NCBI GenBank assembly: GCA_913042105.1
Contig: CAJWIK010000005.1
Location: forward strand, 1-32,688
Direction: 5' to 3'
Length of the DNA: 32,688 nucleotides
DNA from: an uncultured Gammaproteobacteria bacterium
GTDB taxonomy: Bacteria > Pseudomonadota > Gammaproteobacteria > Magnimaribacterales > Magnimaribacteraceae
Of this stretch, positions 1 through 9,809 are shown piece after piece; within the stretch, counting starts at the first letter, position 1, and every line of letters begins with the position of its first letter. The notes beneath the pieces are model-generated. The model was not told where the DNA came from, ran no database searches, and saw only the letters and a program-made list of their open reading frames with translations. The translations under genes were made by a program, and so were the position numbers.

Positions 1-1392
1 AGCGGCATCAGTAAAATCCATTCTATTCATATCTTTGTAACCGTTGCCTGCTCGTGCTGAGTGCGTATCGCTAGAGCCTATAAAACCGAACTTAAATCTT
101 TCAATCGTGTCATTGGGATCGAAATTCCTTAAAGCCAATATATATTGCGCCGATCCTTTGGGTTTCATATTAAAAGCCGGCAGGAAGCAATCTTGGCATT
201 GATTTGCATCTAGCCATTCTGTTGGATCTTCATTATAAACAGTAGCTTGGCCTGCGTTTCCAGCATCAGCATAATTTTGTCTTGCCTGTTTAGCTCTTTT
301 ATCACATTCTCTTTTGGATTCGCCTTCGTTTAAACATCTTTCCTCTATGATGACACCTGCTTGCCAGCAAGCCGGAAGATAATTTTCAGAAGGACTGGGG
401 CAAATTGCTTGACCGTTTTCGTCATAAAGTGTGCTTCTCCATTTGCGATGAAGTTCTGAATTACCATGCCCAGAATAAACTTCTATTAATGTTTGATAGT
501 TTGGATCATGAAATTCTTCGGTTAATTGTTTTTTCCAATCGCTCTCTGGAGGCGTATAAGCTCCCCATGCAGTTCCATGAGGAATGACTACTGCTTCATG
601 CCCCCACTCATTCAATTTATCAAAAAGCACTCCTGGATTATCCGCATATTCTCTGCAGTCATTTGGTAAATCACGAACTGAAACTCCTGGTTCGCAAGGT
701 GTAGTTGCTCCATCTCTTGCATAGGTCATTAAGTCTTGAGCTCTTCCATCAAAGGCCCTTAAGGCTGACAATCCAAGCTTTGCTGGAAAAGGCATATTAG
801 CAAATCCTGATTGAGGTGCTGCTATTGGCCTTGCAGGTATTTTACTTTCCTCTAAATCCTTTAAGATAATATTTTTATGTCCATAGTGCTGTTCACCAAA
901 TCCTCCCACTTGAGTCCACTCCCAGCCTAAAAAAGCAATAGTATCTTGCTGACCTTCTCCACTGACTTGATTGCACTGCCTAACAGTATCTTTAATTTCT
1001 TGCCAATCTTGGGGGGTTAGATCTTCGGCATGATCTGTATTAGACCAAAAATCTAAAGACGAACAATATCTAGCAAAATCGCATGCATCTGCCGGAGGAT
1101 GAGTTCCCTCGCCTGCCATTAATGGCAAACTAAAAAGAAAAGCATCTGATGAATAAGTGGTATGTACATGCAGGTCTCCAAATAAAATTAACTTTTTATC
1201 ATTAATACCAACTTTACTTTTATCATCTAATTGTTTTTGTATTCGTGAGCTGACTATTTCCTTTGGAGTTGAAGTATTTGAAATCTCGCCTGGCCCTTCA
1301 TAGCTACCTACGGATCCTATGGCGACTAGATAGACGAATCCAGAATAAAATAATGCTACGATTAAAACAGAATAAAAAGACTTCCTTATCAT
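1..1392 (-). CDS. DUF3604 domain-containing protein, C-terminus truncated by window edge
   Basis: Minus-strand reading from ATG at 1392 gives MIRKSFYSVLIVALFYSGFVYLVAIGS...KLILFGDLHVHTTYSSDAF; the FGDLHxHTxYSxDA motif is typical of DUF3604. Runs off the left edge, so it is absent from the ORF track. Confidence 0.85.
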   Translation of the reverse strand, partial: MIRKSFYSVLIVALFYSGFVYLVAIGSVGSYEGPGEISNTSTPKEIVSSRIQKQLDDKSKVGINDKKLILFGDLHVHTTYSSDAFLFSLPLMAGEGTHPPADACDFARYCSSLDFWSNTDHAEDLTPQDWQEIKDTVRQCNQVSGEGQQDTIAFLGWEWTQVGGFGEQHYGHKNIILKDLEESKIPARPIAAPQSGFANMPFPAKLGLSALRAFDGRAQDLMTYARDGATTPCEPGVSVRDLPNDCREYADNPGVLFDKLNEWGHEAVVIPHGTAWGAYTPPESDWKKQLTEEFHDPNYQTLIEVYSGHGNSELHRKWRSTLYDENGQAICPSPSENYLPACWQAGVIIEERCLNEGESKRECDKRAKQARQNYADAGNAGQATVYNEDPTEWLDANQCQDCFLPAFNMKPKGSAQYILALRNFDPNDTIERFKFGFIGSSDTHSARAGNGYKDMNRMDFTDAA

Positions 1393-1489
1393 TTATCCAT
1401 TTTAACAAAATTCTAAACATATAGTTCTGCTATGTACTTTTTCTAAAAAGAATCTAGGATAGACTGCTGATTAATATTAGGGAGAAATT

Positions 1490-2254
1490 ATGTTTGATTT
1501 AACAGGAAAAACAGCAATCATTACCGGTTCCTCAAGAGGTATAGGTAGGTCCATTGCCACGCAAATGGCTCTTCATGGGGCTAAAGTAGTGGTCTCAAGT
1601 CGTAAAGTGGAAGCTTGCCAAATAGTAGCAGACGAAATTAATGAGGCGTGTAAAGATTCAGAGGGAGGAGCTATCGTCATACCCTGCAACATATCTGATA
1701 AAACTGCACTACAGATGCTAGTTGATGAAACTAAAGAACAGCTTGGAAAGATTGATATCTTGGTTTGTAATGCAGCCTCTAACCCCTTCTTTGGATCTAT
1801 GATGGATATTCCTGAAGAAGCCTTTGATAAGGTTATGAACAATAATATCAAGAGCAATCATTTACTTTGTCAGATGGTCATACCTGAAATGAAAGAAAGA
1901 AAAGATGGCAGCATAATTATCGTGTCATCAATTGGAGGACTACAGGCCAGTACTGTCATAGGTACTTACAACATATCTAAAGCAGCAGATATTATGCTAG
2001 TTAAAAACCTAGCAGCTGAATTTGGCCCTGATAATGTAAGAACTAATGCAATCGCTCCAGGTCTATTTAAGACAGATTTTGCTAGAGCCTTATGGGAGAA
2101 TCCTGAGATCTTAAAACAATCTACTGCTACATGTCCCCTTAGGAGAATAGGCGAACCAGATGAAATTGGTGGAGCGGCAGTTTTTCTTGCGTCTAACGCA
2201 GGAACATTTGTAAATGGCCATACTCTTGTAATCGATGGTGGATCAACTGCTTAA
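1490..2254 (+). CDS. SDR family oxidoreductase
   Basis: TGSSRGIG cofactor motif, catalytic YNISK, C-terminal VIDGGSTA; GGGAG SD upstream of ATG. Confidence 0.93.
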   Translation: MFDLTGKTAIITGSSRGIGRSIATQMALHGAKVVVSSRKVEACQIVADEINEACKDSEGGAIVIPCNISDKTALQMLVDETKEQLGKIDILVCNAASNPFFGSMMDIPEEAFDKVMNNNIKSNHLLCQMVIPEMKERKDGSIIIVSSIGGLQASTVIGTYNISKAADIMLVKNLAAEFGPDNVRTNAIAPGLFKTDFARALWENPEILKQSTATCPLRRIGEPDEIGGAAVFLASNAGTFVNGHTLVIDGGSTA

Positions 2255-2263
2255 GGAAATATT

Positions 2264-3079
2264 ATGAATGATGCTGTTTTATTAAAGAAAGAAGATGGTG
2301 TGGCTGTTGTTACACTTAACAGACCTGATAAATTAAATTCTGTTACTGCAGAAATAAGAGCAGGTCTCAGAGAAAAGCTCGATGATGCTTGCAAGGATGA
2401 TGATGTAAAAGTCATTGTGCTAACAGGTGCTGGAAGAGGGTTCTGTGCCGGTGCAGACATGGATGGATTGGCAAACACCAGTCAAGGTAAATCAAGAGAA
2501 GAAATTGTGCCGGAAGAGAGGGATTATGCCAAAAATGATGTTGAAGGTTTTGATGGAGGTTTTAGCTACTTCCCTACTTTACCTAAGCCAGTAATTGCAG
2601 CTATTAATGGTCCTGCAGCTGGCGTGGGATTCATTATGGCTCTTTATTGCGATATCCGGTTTGCCAAAGAGAGTGCTATTTTTACAAGTGCCTTTTCTAA
2701 AAGAGGCTTAATAGCCGAATGGGGTGTAGGTTGGATTTTGCCTAGATTAGTTGGAATTGCCAGAGCAAACGATATATTATTTTCTGCGAGAAGAATATCT
2801 GCTTCGGAAGCAGCTGATATGGGAATTGTTAATAAAACCTTCAAAGATGAAGAATTTGATGATGAAGTAATGGCTTATGCAAAAGAACTAGCAAAATCAG
2901 TTTCGCCTAGGTCAATTAAAATAATGAAAGAGCAAATTTACAATGCACAGAAAGAAACTATTGATGAAAATCTAAATAGCTCAATGAAAGCAATGTTAGA
3001 AAGTTTCGAATCTGAAGATTTTAAAGAAGGCGTCAATCATTACATGGAAAAAAGGGAACCTAAATTTACAGGAAAATAA
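2264..3079 (+). CDS. enoyl-CoA hydratase/isomerase (crotonase) family protein
   Basis: GRGFCAGADMDGL and AAINGPAAGVGFIMALYCDIRFA crotonase motifs. Confidence 0.92.
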   Translation: MNDAVLLKKEDGVAVVTLNRPDKLNSVTAEIRAGLREKLDDACKDDDVKVIVLTGAGRGFCAGADMDGLANTSQGKSREEIVPEERDYAKNDVEGFDGGFSYFPTLPKPVIAAINGPAAGVGFIMALYCDIRFAKESAIFTSAFSKRGLIAEWGVGWILPRLVGIARANDILFSARRISASEAADMGIVNKTFKDEEFDDEVMAYAKELAKSVSPRSIKIMKEQIYNAQKETIDENLNSSMKAMLESFESEDFKEGVNHYMEKREPKFTGK

Positions 3080-3083
3080 AATT

Positions 3084-4802
3084 ATGGATATTAAAGAGTT
3101 TGTTAATAAGGAAGCACGTGAAAACTTAGCGAGGGAATTTACGAAAGAAGGTTTATTTGAACTAAAAGAAGAGACCATTCGAGGAAATAAATATCATGTT
3201 TTTGCCAATTTACCCCAAAATTTAAGAGATTATTTTCAATTTCCATTGATCCATGGTGAGTGGGATTTTTTAGCTTATGAAGATGATACCTATACATATC
3301 AAGAAGTATTAAATACTTCTGCGGGGCTTGCCCATACTTTAGTTTCGAATTACGGAGTCAAGAAAGGAGATAAGATTGCTTTTTCAATGAGAAATTATCC
3401 CGAGTGGATATACACTTATATGGCGGTAACTTCGATAGGCGCGGTCGCTGTGCCATTAAACTCATGGTGGCAAGGTGAGGAACTCGAATATGGTGTTACG
3501 CATAGTGAATCTTGTTTGTTCATAGGTGACAGTGAAAGACTTCAAAGACTTGAAGGTTATATTGATGATATTCCTAGGATTAGTGTTCGCTGTGATGCAA
3601 GTCAATACACTAATACTGTTGCATTTGAAGACATAGTTTCTCCTATGGAAGCTTTTCCAGAAGCAGAAATAGATCCAGAAGATGATGCAAGCATCATGTA
3701 CACATCCGGTAGTACAGGATATCCAAAAGGTGTTGTGTCAACTCATAGAGGTGTAGTTTCTGCACCTGAGACTTGGGCTTTAATGGGACAACTTGCAGCC
3801 TTAATTGAGGTGGATGGTGTTGCACAAGCGTCACCTGTTGCAGGTGCAAACCCATGCACACTTGCAGCTGTTCCTTTATTTCATGTAACAGGCTCTCATG
3901 CGGTTTTTCTATTATCATTAGTTACTGCAAGGAAAATCGTTTTTATGTATAAATGGGATGCAACGACTGCCCTTTCTTTAATAGAAAAACATAAAGTAAC
4001 AGATATGACTGGTGTTCCGACTATGTCATGGGAAATTTTGCAGGCTCATAAAGAAAATCCTGATATCGATATTTCTAGTTTAAAAGGACTAGGATCAGGT
4101 GGAGCTGCAAGACCACCGGAGCAAATTAAAGCTCAAGAAAAAGAGCATCCAGATACAATAGCTACTGTTGGCTATGGCCTTACAGAAACAAATGCACATG
4201 CCACTAATGCAAGCGGTATGCTCTTGTATGATCGCCCAAGCACAGCTGGCTTTGCTACTCCTTTCTTAAATCTAATAAAAGTTGTTGGAGAGGATGGATC
4301 GGAACTAGGACCTAACGAAATTGGTGAAGTGGCCATTAAATCTACCTGTAACTTCAGATGTTATTTAAAAAATGAAGAAGCTACTAATGAAGTGCTGGAC
4401 GATGAAGGCTGGTTTAGAAGTGGTGATGTAGGAATAATTGATGAAGAAGGCTTTCTGTTCATTAAAGACAGAATTAAAGATATCGTTATTAGGGGAGGAG
4501 AAAATATAGCCTGTCTTGAGATTGAAGCTGCGATTTATGAACATCCCTCAGTAAGAGAAGCATCTGTTTTTGGCGTCCCCGATGAAAGACTAGGCGAAAA
4601 ACTCGCAACTCGCATTTCTTTGAATCCTGGAGCAGAACTTTCACAAGAAGAATTGTCTTCTTTCTTGGCAGAAAAAATAGCTAAATTTAAAGTTCCTGAA
4701 TATGCTTGGTTTCAAGCCGATGAGCTGCCAAAAGTAGCAGCAGGCAAGATTGCTAAAAAGCAAATGAGAGAGGAAGCAATTAAAGAACTGGAATTAGACT
4801 AA
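3084..4802 (+). CDS. class I adenylate-forming acyl-CoA synthetase/ligase
   Basis: MYTSGSTGYPKGV P-loop, GYGLTET, GWFRSGDVG, RIKDIVIRGGENI motifs. Confidence 0.93.
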   Translation: MDIKEFVNKEARENLAREFTKEGLFELKEETIRGNKYHVFANLPQNLRDYFQFPLIHGEWDFLAYEDDTYTYQEVLNTSAGLAHTLVSNYGVKKGDKIAFSMRNYPEWIYTYMAVTSIGAVAVPLNSWWQGEELEYGVTHSESCLFIGDSERLQRLEGYIDDIPRISVRCDASQYTNTVAFEDIVSPMEAFPEAEIDPEDDASIMYTSGSTGYPKGVVSTHRGVVSAPETWALMGQLAALIEVDGVAQASPVAGANPCTLAAVPLFHVTGSHAVFLLSLVTARKIVFMYKWDATTALSLIEKHKVTDMTGVPTMSWEILQAHKENPDIDISSLKGLGSGGAARPPEQIKAQEKEHPDTIATVGYGLTETNAHATNASGMLLYDRPSTAGFATPFLNLIKVVGEDGSELGPNEIGEVAIKSTCNFRCYLKNEEATNEVLDDEGWFRSGDVGIIDEEGFLFIKDRIKDIVIRGGENIACLEIEAAIYEHPSVREASVFGVPDERLGEKLATRISLNPGAELSQEELSSFLAEKIAKFKVPEYAWFQADELPKVAAGKIAKKQMREEAIKELELD

Positions 4803-5584
4803 TGCAAATTAAAGATAAAAGAGTCGTAATAACTGGAGCAGCTAGTGGTATAGGAAAAGCATTATGTGAAGCCTTTAATAATGCTGGTGCAAAATCAATA
4901 GTTTGTGTTGACATGAATATTGATGGTGCAACCGAAACAGCTAATGATGTTGGAGGGTTAGCCGTTAAGGCTAATGTTGGTCAAGAAGCCGATATTATAA
5001 ATGTCATTGAAAAAGCAAATGAATACTCAGGTGGAATTGATATATTTTGTTCTAATGCAGGTATTGGCGGCGTCCACGGTTTCTTTGAAGTTGAAACAAA
5101 TGATTGGCAAAATATTTGGGAGGTCAATGTTCAATCTCATATCTTCGCTGCCAAACATGTTTTGCCTCAAATGTTGGAAAGAGGTGAAGGTTACTTAATG
5201 AATACCTCGTCTGCTGCAGGTCTACTAACTCAAATTGGTTCAGCTGGTTATTCAGTAACTAAGGCAGCCGCTGTTAGTTTCGCTGAATGGATAAAAATCA
5301 CTTATGGAAATAAAGGCATTGGTGTCTCCTGTTTATGTCCACAAGCTGTAAAAACTGCCATGACTGCACAAGGAGCAGGAGTAGCAGGTGTAGATGGAAT
5401 GATTGAAGCGGATGAAGCTGCTGCTGATGTTCTTGATGCCATAGAAAAAGAAAGGTTCTTAGTCACTCCTCACGCAGAAGTCTTGGAGTATGTTTCTAGA
5501 AAAGGTAATGACCGAGATAGATGGATAACTGGTATGCAACGCTTACAAGAAAGATTTGAAGATTGGAAACCAGAGGAAGTTTAA
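4802..5584 (+). CDS. SDR family oxidoreductase
   Basis: TGAASGIG, SNAGIGG, YSVTK; TAATG 1-nt overlap with the upstream stop codon. Confidence 0.92.
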   Translation: MQIKDKRVVITGAASGIGKALCEAFNNAGAKSIVCVDMNIDGATETANDVGGLAVKANVGQEADIINVIEKANEYSGGIDIFCSNAGIGGVHGFFEVETNDWQNIWEVNVQSHIFAAKHVLPQMLERGEGYLMNTSSAAGLLTQIGSAGYSVTKAAAVSFAEWIKITYGNKGIGVSCLCPQAVKTAMTAQGAGVAGVDGMIEADEAAADVLDAIEKERFLVTPHAEVLEYVSRKGNDRDRWITGMQRLQERFEDWKPEEV

Positions 5585-7036
5585 ATGACTAGTATTTATC
5601 AACTTTCTGCTTCGGAGCTTGCCAAAAAAATAAAATCTAAAGAGATTAGTTCTGTAGAACTAACACAAACTTACATCGATAGAATTGAAAAGTATGATGA
5701 TTCAATCAATGCAGTAGTTGTGAGAATATTTGATAAAGCTTTAGAGGATGCCAATAAAGCAGATAAGGCTCTAGAGAATGGCGAATACTGGGGACCGCTG
5801 CATGGTCTGCCTATGACCATAAAAGAATCATATAAAATCAAGGATACTAAAGCTACTTGGGGCAATGAGGCTTATCGGAATAATATGGCTGACTCTGACG
5901 GCTTAGCGGTCCAAAGATTTAAGAATGCCGGTGCTCATTTTCTTGGTAAAACTAATGTTCCTTTAGATTTAGCTGATTTTCAAAGCTACAACACCATTTA
6001 CGGTCAGACTAACAATCCTTGGGATATATCAAAAATACCGGGTGGTTCATCTGGTGGCAGTGCAGCAGCATTAGCTGCAGGTTTTACAGGCCTAGAAGCG
6101 GGATCTGATATTGGAGGTTCTATAAGAAATCCTGCACATTATTGTGGTGTATATGGACATAAACCTACCCATGCAATCGTTCCTTCAACTGGACATGAAC
6201 TGGTTCCAAATGTTCCGGAGCCTGATTTGAGTGTTTGTGGCCCTCTAGCGAGAAGTGCTGAAGATCTTGGATTGGCTCTAGATATTATGTCGGGTCCTTA
6301 TGGAGAAGAGGCAGTGGGTTGGAAACTAGAACTCCCAGAGCCTCAGTTCAAAGAATTAAAAGATTTAAAGGTCGCTATATGGTCCACAGATGAAATGGCA
6401 CCCGTTGCGAGTGAAATTTCGGAAAGAGCCTCAATGGTTGGAGAAAAACTCGCTAGTCTTGGTGCTACTGTATCTTTTGAAGCAAGACCTTCATTTGACA
6501 CCCTGCATCAAGAAATCGTTTATCAAACTCTACTGCAATCTGTAATGAGTGTTTCTATGCCTAAAGATGAAATAGAAAAGGTGCAAGAGATAGTAAATAA
6601 TTTACAACCCGAAGATATGTCTGCAGAGGCTTTACTTGCTAGAGGCTCCGTACTTTCACATAGAAATTGGATAAGAACTAACTATCAAAGAGAACAAATA
6701 AAAATTGCATGGTCTGAATTCTTTAACGAATGGGATATTTTAATATGTCCTCAACAAGCAACTACAGCATTCCCTCATAATCATGCCAAGTTTAGTGAAA
6801 GAAAAACAATAGTAGATAATCAAGAGCAACCCTATTTCCAACAAATTTTTTGGGCTGGAATGATTGTTAATGCGCATCTGCCAAGTACAGTATTTCCAAC
6901 AGGGCCATCAAGCGAGGGACTTCCTATTGGTCTACAGGCAGTAAGTGGTCTCTATCAAGATAAAAAAACAATTAAATTCAGTGAGTTACTTGCAAAAGAA
7001 ATAGGAGGATTTACTCCGCCACCGGACTATAAATAA
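5585..7036 (+). CDS. amidase signature family protein
   Basis: GGSSGGSAAALAAG...GSDIGGSIRNPAHYCGVYGHKPT and TIKESY catalytic Lys region. Confidence 0.93.
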   Translation: MTSIYQLSASELAKKIKSKEISSVELTQTYIDRIEKYDDSINAVVVRIFDKALEDANKADKALENGEYWGPLHGLPMTIKESYKIKDTKATWGNEAYRNNMADSDGLAVQRFKNAGAHFLGKTNVPLDLADFQSYNTIYGQTNNPWDISKIPGGSSGGSAAALAAGFTGLEAGSDIGGSIRNPAHYCGVYGHKPTHAIVPSTGHELVPNVPEPDLSVCGPLARSAEDLGLALDIMSGPYGEEAVGWKLELPEPQFKELKDLKVAIWSTDEMAPVASEISERASMVGEKLASLGATVSFEARPSFDTLHQEIVYQTLLQSVMSVSMPKDEIEKVQEIVNNLQPEDMSAEALLARGSVLSHRNWIRTNYQREQIKIAWSEFFNEWDILICPQQATTAFPHNHAKFSERKTIVDNQEQPYFQQIFWAGMIVNAHLPSTVFPTGPSSEGLPIGLQAVSGLYQDKKTIKFSELLAKEIGGFTPPPDYK

Positions 7037-7037
7037 A

Positions 7038-7904
7038 ATGATGCAATACGAGAAAAAGTTTATAGAAGTTAAAAATAAATCTATGGGCTGTATTGATGTC
7101 GGCGAAGGAGAAGTATTTTTATTTCTGCATGGTAACCCTACTTCTTCTTTTTTATGGAGAAATATAGCTCCGCATGTTGAAGATTTGGGTCGAATTGTTA
7201 TCCCAGATCTTATTGGTATGGGAGACTCTGAAAAATTAGATGGGGTTGATAATGAGGATTATAAATATCACGGACAATATGGATATTTAACTAGCTTGAT
7301 AGATAAATTAGACCTCGGAAACAATATTCATTTGATTATTCATGATTGGGGTTCTGCAATGGGCTTTCAATTCGCGAGAGAAAATCCAGAGAGAATTAAG
7401 TCAATCACCTACATGGAAGCTATTGTTATGCCTTTAACTTGGGAACAATGGCCAGATCCTGCCACAAAAATATTTGGATTATTTAGATCTGAAGCTGGCG
7501 AAGAATTAGTCCTTCAGAAAAACTTTTTTGTGGAGAGAATACTGTTAGCAGATTCTTCAACTGGCTACACAGAAGAAGAGAAGACTGAATATATAAGACC
7601 TTTTAAGAATGAAGGAGAAGATAGACGCCCTACCCTTACTTGGCCTAGACAAATACCTCTCGATGGCGAGCCTAGTGAAGTAGTTGAAGAGATAGCTAAG
7701 AATGCTGAGTTTCATAAACATTCAGATATCCCTAAGTTATTCATAAACGCCGACCCTGGTTCAATCTTAATTGGAGATCAAAGAGAATTCGCAAGATCAT
7801 GGCCCAATCAAACAGAGGTCACGGTAAAAGGAAATCATTTCATTCAAGAAGACTCTTCTGAAGAAATAGGAATTGCACTGAGATCTTTCGTAGAAAGCCT
7901 CTAA
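7038..7904 (+). CDS. haloalkane dehalogenase-like alpha/beta hydrolase (HLD-II type)
   Basis: HGNPTSSFLWRN, IHDWGSAMGFQFA, YMEAIVMPLTWEQWP, GNHFIQEDSSEEIG: positions expected for the HLD-II catalytic pentad (Asn, Asp, Trp, Glu, His). Confidence 0.85.
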   Translation: MMQYEKKFIEVKNKSMGCIDVGEGEVFLFLHGNPTSSFLWRNIAPHVEDLGRIVIPDLIGMGDSEKLDGVDNEDYKYHGQYGYLTSLIDKLDLGNNIHLIIHDWGSAMGFQFARENPERIKSITYMEAIVMPLTWEQWPDPATKIFGLFRSEAGEELVLQKNFFVERILLADSSTGYTEEEKTEYIRPFKNEGEDRRPTLTWPRQIPLDGEPSEVVEEIAKNAEFHKHSDIPKLFINADPGSILIGDQREFARSWPNQTEVTVKGNHFIQEDSSEEIGIALRSFVESL

Positions 7905-8782
7905 ATTCTTTTTAGATAAGACTGTAGATCTTCAACTATTGAATCGGAAAATTCCATAGGCAAGAAATGTGAAGCTTTTTCGTAATACTTTGAGTGCCAG
8001 TTATGGCCTAAACGGAATAACACTCTTCTGGCTTGAGCTGAAAAAGTTGATCCAAATTTACCGTATACAACCATCACATCTATCTTAATCTTTTTTAGAT
8101 AACGCCAAGTATCCATTGAAGATGACCTGAATGTAGCTGCTTCCCATTCAGGTGAGCAGGAAAGTTCCACTCCAGATGATGTTTCTAATGTACCTCCTTC
8201 CAGATAATCTTCGATCCACTCCTTATCCCAAGTTGTAAATGCACCTCTTCCTGTATAAGAAGCCAAAGCATCTTCTATTGCAGGGAATTCTCTTCTGCGC
8301 TTAGCAGCACCATCAGCGATACTCAAACCTCGATTGTATTTTATAAATGACATAAATCTAAATTTTAAAGATTCAAATGGACCATAAAGAACTGGTTCTA
8401 TCATATAAAGATGGGATACCTTATCGGGATGTAACGAAGCTATTTTTGCAGCAATTATTGATCCCATTGAATGTCCTGAACATACAACTGATCCCTCAAT
8501 GGAATTGAGAAATTCATTTCCATCATCAACAAAAGTCTGCCAAGAATTTAATTCATTAGGATTAGCTTGTGCTGTAGATAAACCATGCCCACGTTGATCT
8601 AACGCATAGATACTTATTTCATTTCCGAAATGTTGCTTTAACTTCTCGAATAGAATTTGATAAGTTTTAGCATTAAAGCCTGTGGCATGAAAAAAAACTA
8701 AATTTATATTGCTGTTCTCAGATTTTTTTTCTAAAAAAGAGAAATTTTCTCCCGAGGAATTTGTAAAAGTTTTTCTTTCCAT
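7901..8782 (-). CDS. alpha/beta hydrolase
   Basis: FFHATGF, DQRGHG, CSGHSMGSIIA nucleophile elbow. Confidence 0.88.
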   Translation of the reverse strand: MERKTFTNSSGENFSFLEKKSENSNINLVFFHATGFNAKTYQILFEKLKQHFGNEISIYALDQRGHGLSTAQANPNELNSWQTFVDDGNEFLNSIEGSVVCSGHSMGSIIAAKIASLHPDKVSHLYMIEPVLYGPFESLKFRFMSFIKYNRGLSIADGAAKRRREFPAIEDALASYTGRGAFTTWDKEWIEDYLEGGTLETSSGVELSCSPEWEAATFRSSSMDTWRYLKKIKIDVMVVYGKFGSTFSAQARRVLFRLGHNWHSKYYEKASHFLPMEFSDSIVEDLQSYLKRI

Positions 8783-8844
8783 AGATTCTAATTTTATTGT
8801 GATGCCATATTAGAGATTTTTAAAAAAAATGATAATTATTATAA

Positions 8845-8857
8845 TGACATAATGTCA
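8845..8857. promoter_or_regulatory. candidate TetR-type operator TGACATAATGTCA upstream of the FAH operon
   Basis: Perfect 6+1+6 palindrome; the reverse complement is identical to the site at 15015-15027 beside the TetR gene. Confidence 0.6.
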
Positions 8858-8901
8858 CTATTTTGTAATGATACTATTATATAAAACAATTGGAGAGTTA
8901 T

Positions 8902-9807
8902 ATGTCGTTTAAATTAGGATCTATAAATAATCGAGCGGTACTATTATCAGAAGATGAGTATTTTGATTTAGAGACCATTTCTAAACATAAATTAAGTAAC
9001 AAAACTTCAGATGCTTTATTAAATATCGATCTACTTAATCACTTAAATGAGAACCTAAATGACCTAGAAGCTACTGGAAATCTTGAAGGAGTAGTATTCG
9101 ATTCTCCTGTATCTGAGCCAAAAAATTGTTATGCAGTTGGTCTGAATTACAGAAATCATGCTGAAGAGGCTGGTATGCAGATTCCCGAAGTCCCGATGAT
9201 TTTCACTAAGCATACGTCATGTCTAGTAGGCGCTAATACAGACATTGAAATGAGAAGTAATTATGTAGACTACGAAGCAGAATTAGTAGTTGTTATAGGT
9301 AAAAAAGGAAAAGATATATCTAAACAAGATGCATGGAATTACGTAGTAGGTGTGTGTGTCGGTCAAGATATCTCGGATAGGCCAACTCAATTTGCAGCAA
9401 CTCCAGCTCAGTTTAATCTAGGCAAATCATTTGATACCTTTGGGCCAATAGGTCCGTATTTGGTTTCTCCCGAGATGGTAAATGCTAAAGATGGTTTATC
9501 AATTGAGTGTCGCGTAAACGACGAAGTAAGACAAAGTGATAATACGAATGATTTAATCTTCAATGTCCAAGATATCATTGCTTATTTATCAGAAATAGTA
9601 ACTTTGAATGTAGGTGATATTATTTTTACTGGCACACCTGGTGGCGTTGGAGTGATGGAAGGAAAATTTCTAAAAGATGGTGATATCTTAAGTACCACTA
9701 TTGAAGGCCTCGGAACTATGACTAATAAATGTGTAAGAGTTAAAGATCATTCTAGGGCAGATTTCATTCCTGAAATGTTTAAACCTTTATTTGATAAAAA
9801 AGACTAG
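8902..9807 (+). CDS. fumarylacetoacetate hydrolase (FAH) family protein
   Basis: NCYAVGLNYRNHAEE, FTKHTSCLVG, DYEAELVVVIGK, TGTPGGVGVM. Start set to ATG 8902 (GGAGAG SD at 8892) rather than the ORF-track TTG at 8890. Confidence 0.92.
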   Translation: MSFKLGSINNRAVLLSEDEYFDLETISKHKLSNKTSDALLNIDLLNHLNENLNDLEATGNLEGVVFDSPVSEPKNCYAVGLNYRNHAEEAGMQIPEVPMIFTKHTSCLVGANTDIEMRSNYVDYEAELVVVIGKKGKDISKQDAWNYVVGVCVGQDISDRPTQFAATPAQFNLGKSFDTFGPIGPYLVSPEMVNAKDGLSIECRVNDEVRQSDNTNDLIFNVQDIIAYLSEIVTLNVGDIIFTGTPGGVGVMEGKFLKDGDILSTTIEGLGTMTNKCVRVKDHSRADFIPEMFKPLFDKKD

Positions 9808-9809
9808 AG

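Noticed and set aside
405-587. 60-aa plus-strand ORF
   Set aside because: Antisense within the DUF3604 gene that runs off the left edge.
1573-2844. Minus-strand ORFs 1573-1857, 2251-2478, 2644-2844
   Set aside because: Shadow ORFs opposite SDR and crotonase genes.
8890-8901. TTG start proposed for the FAH gene in the ORF track
   Set aside because: ATG at 8902 has the GGAGAG SD at 8892-8897, which the TTG start would place inside the coding sequence.
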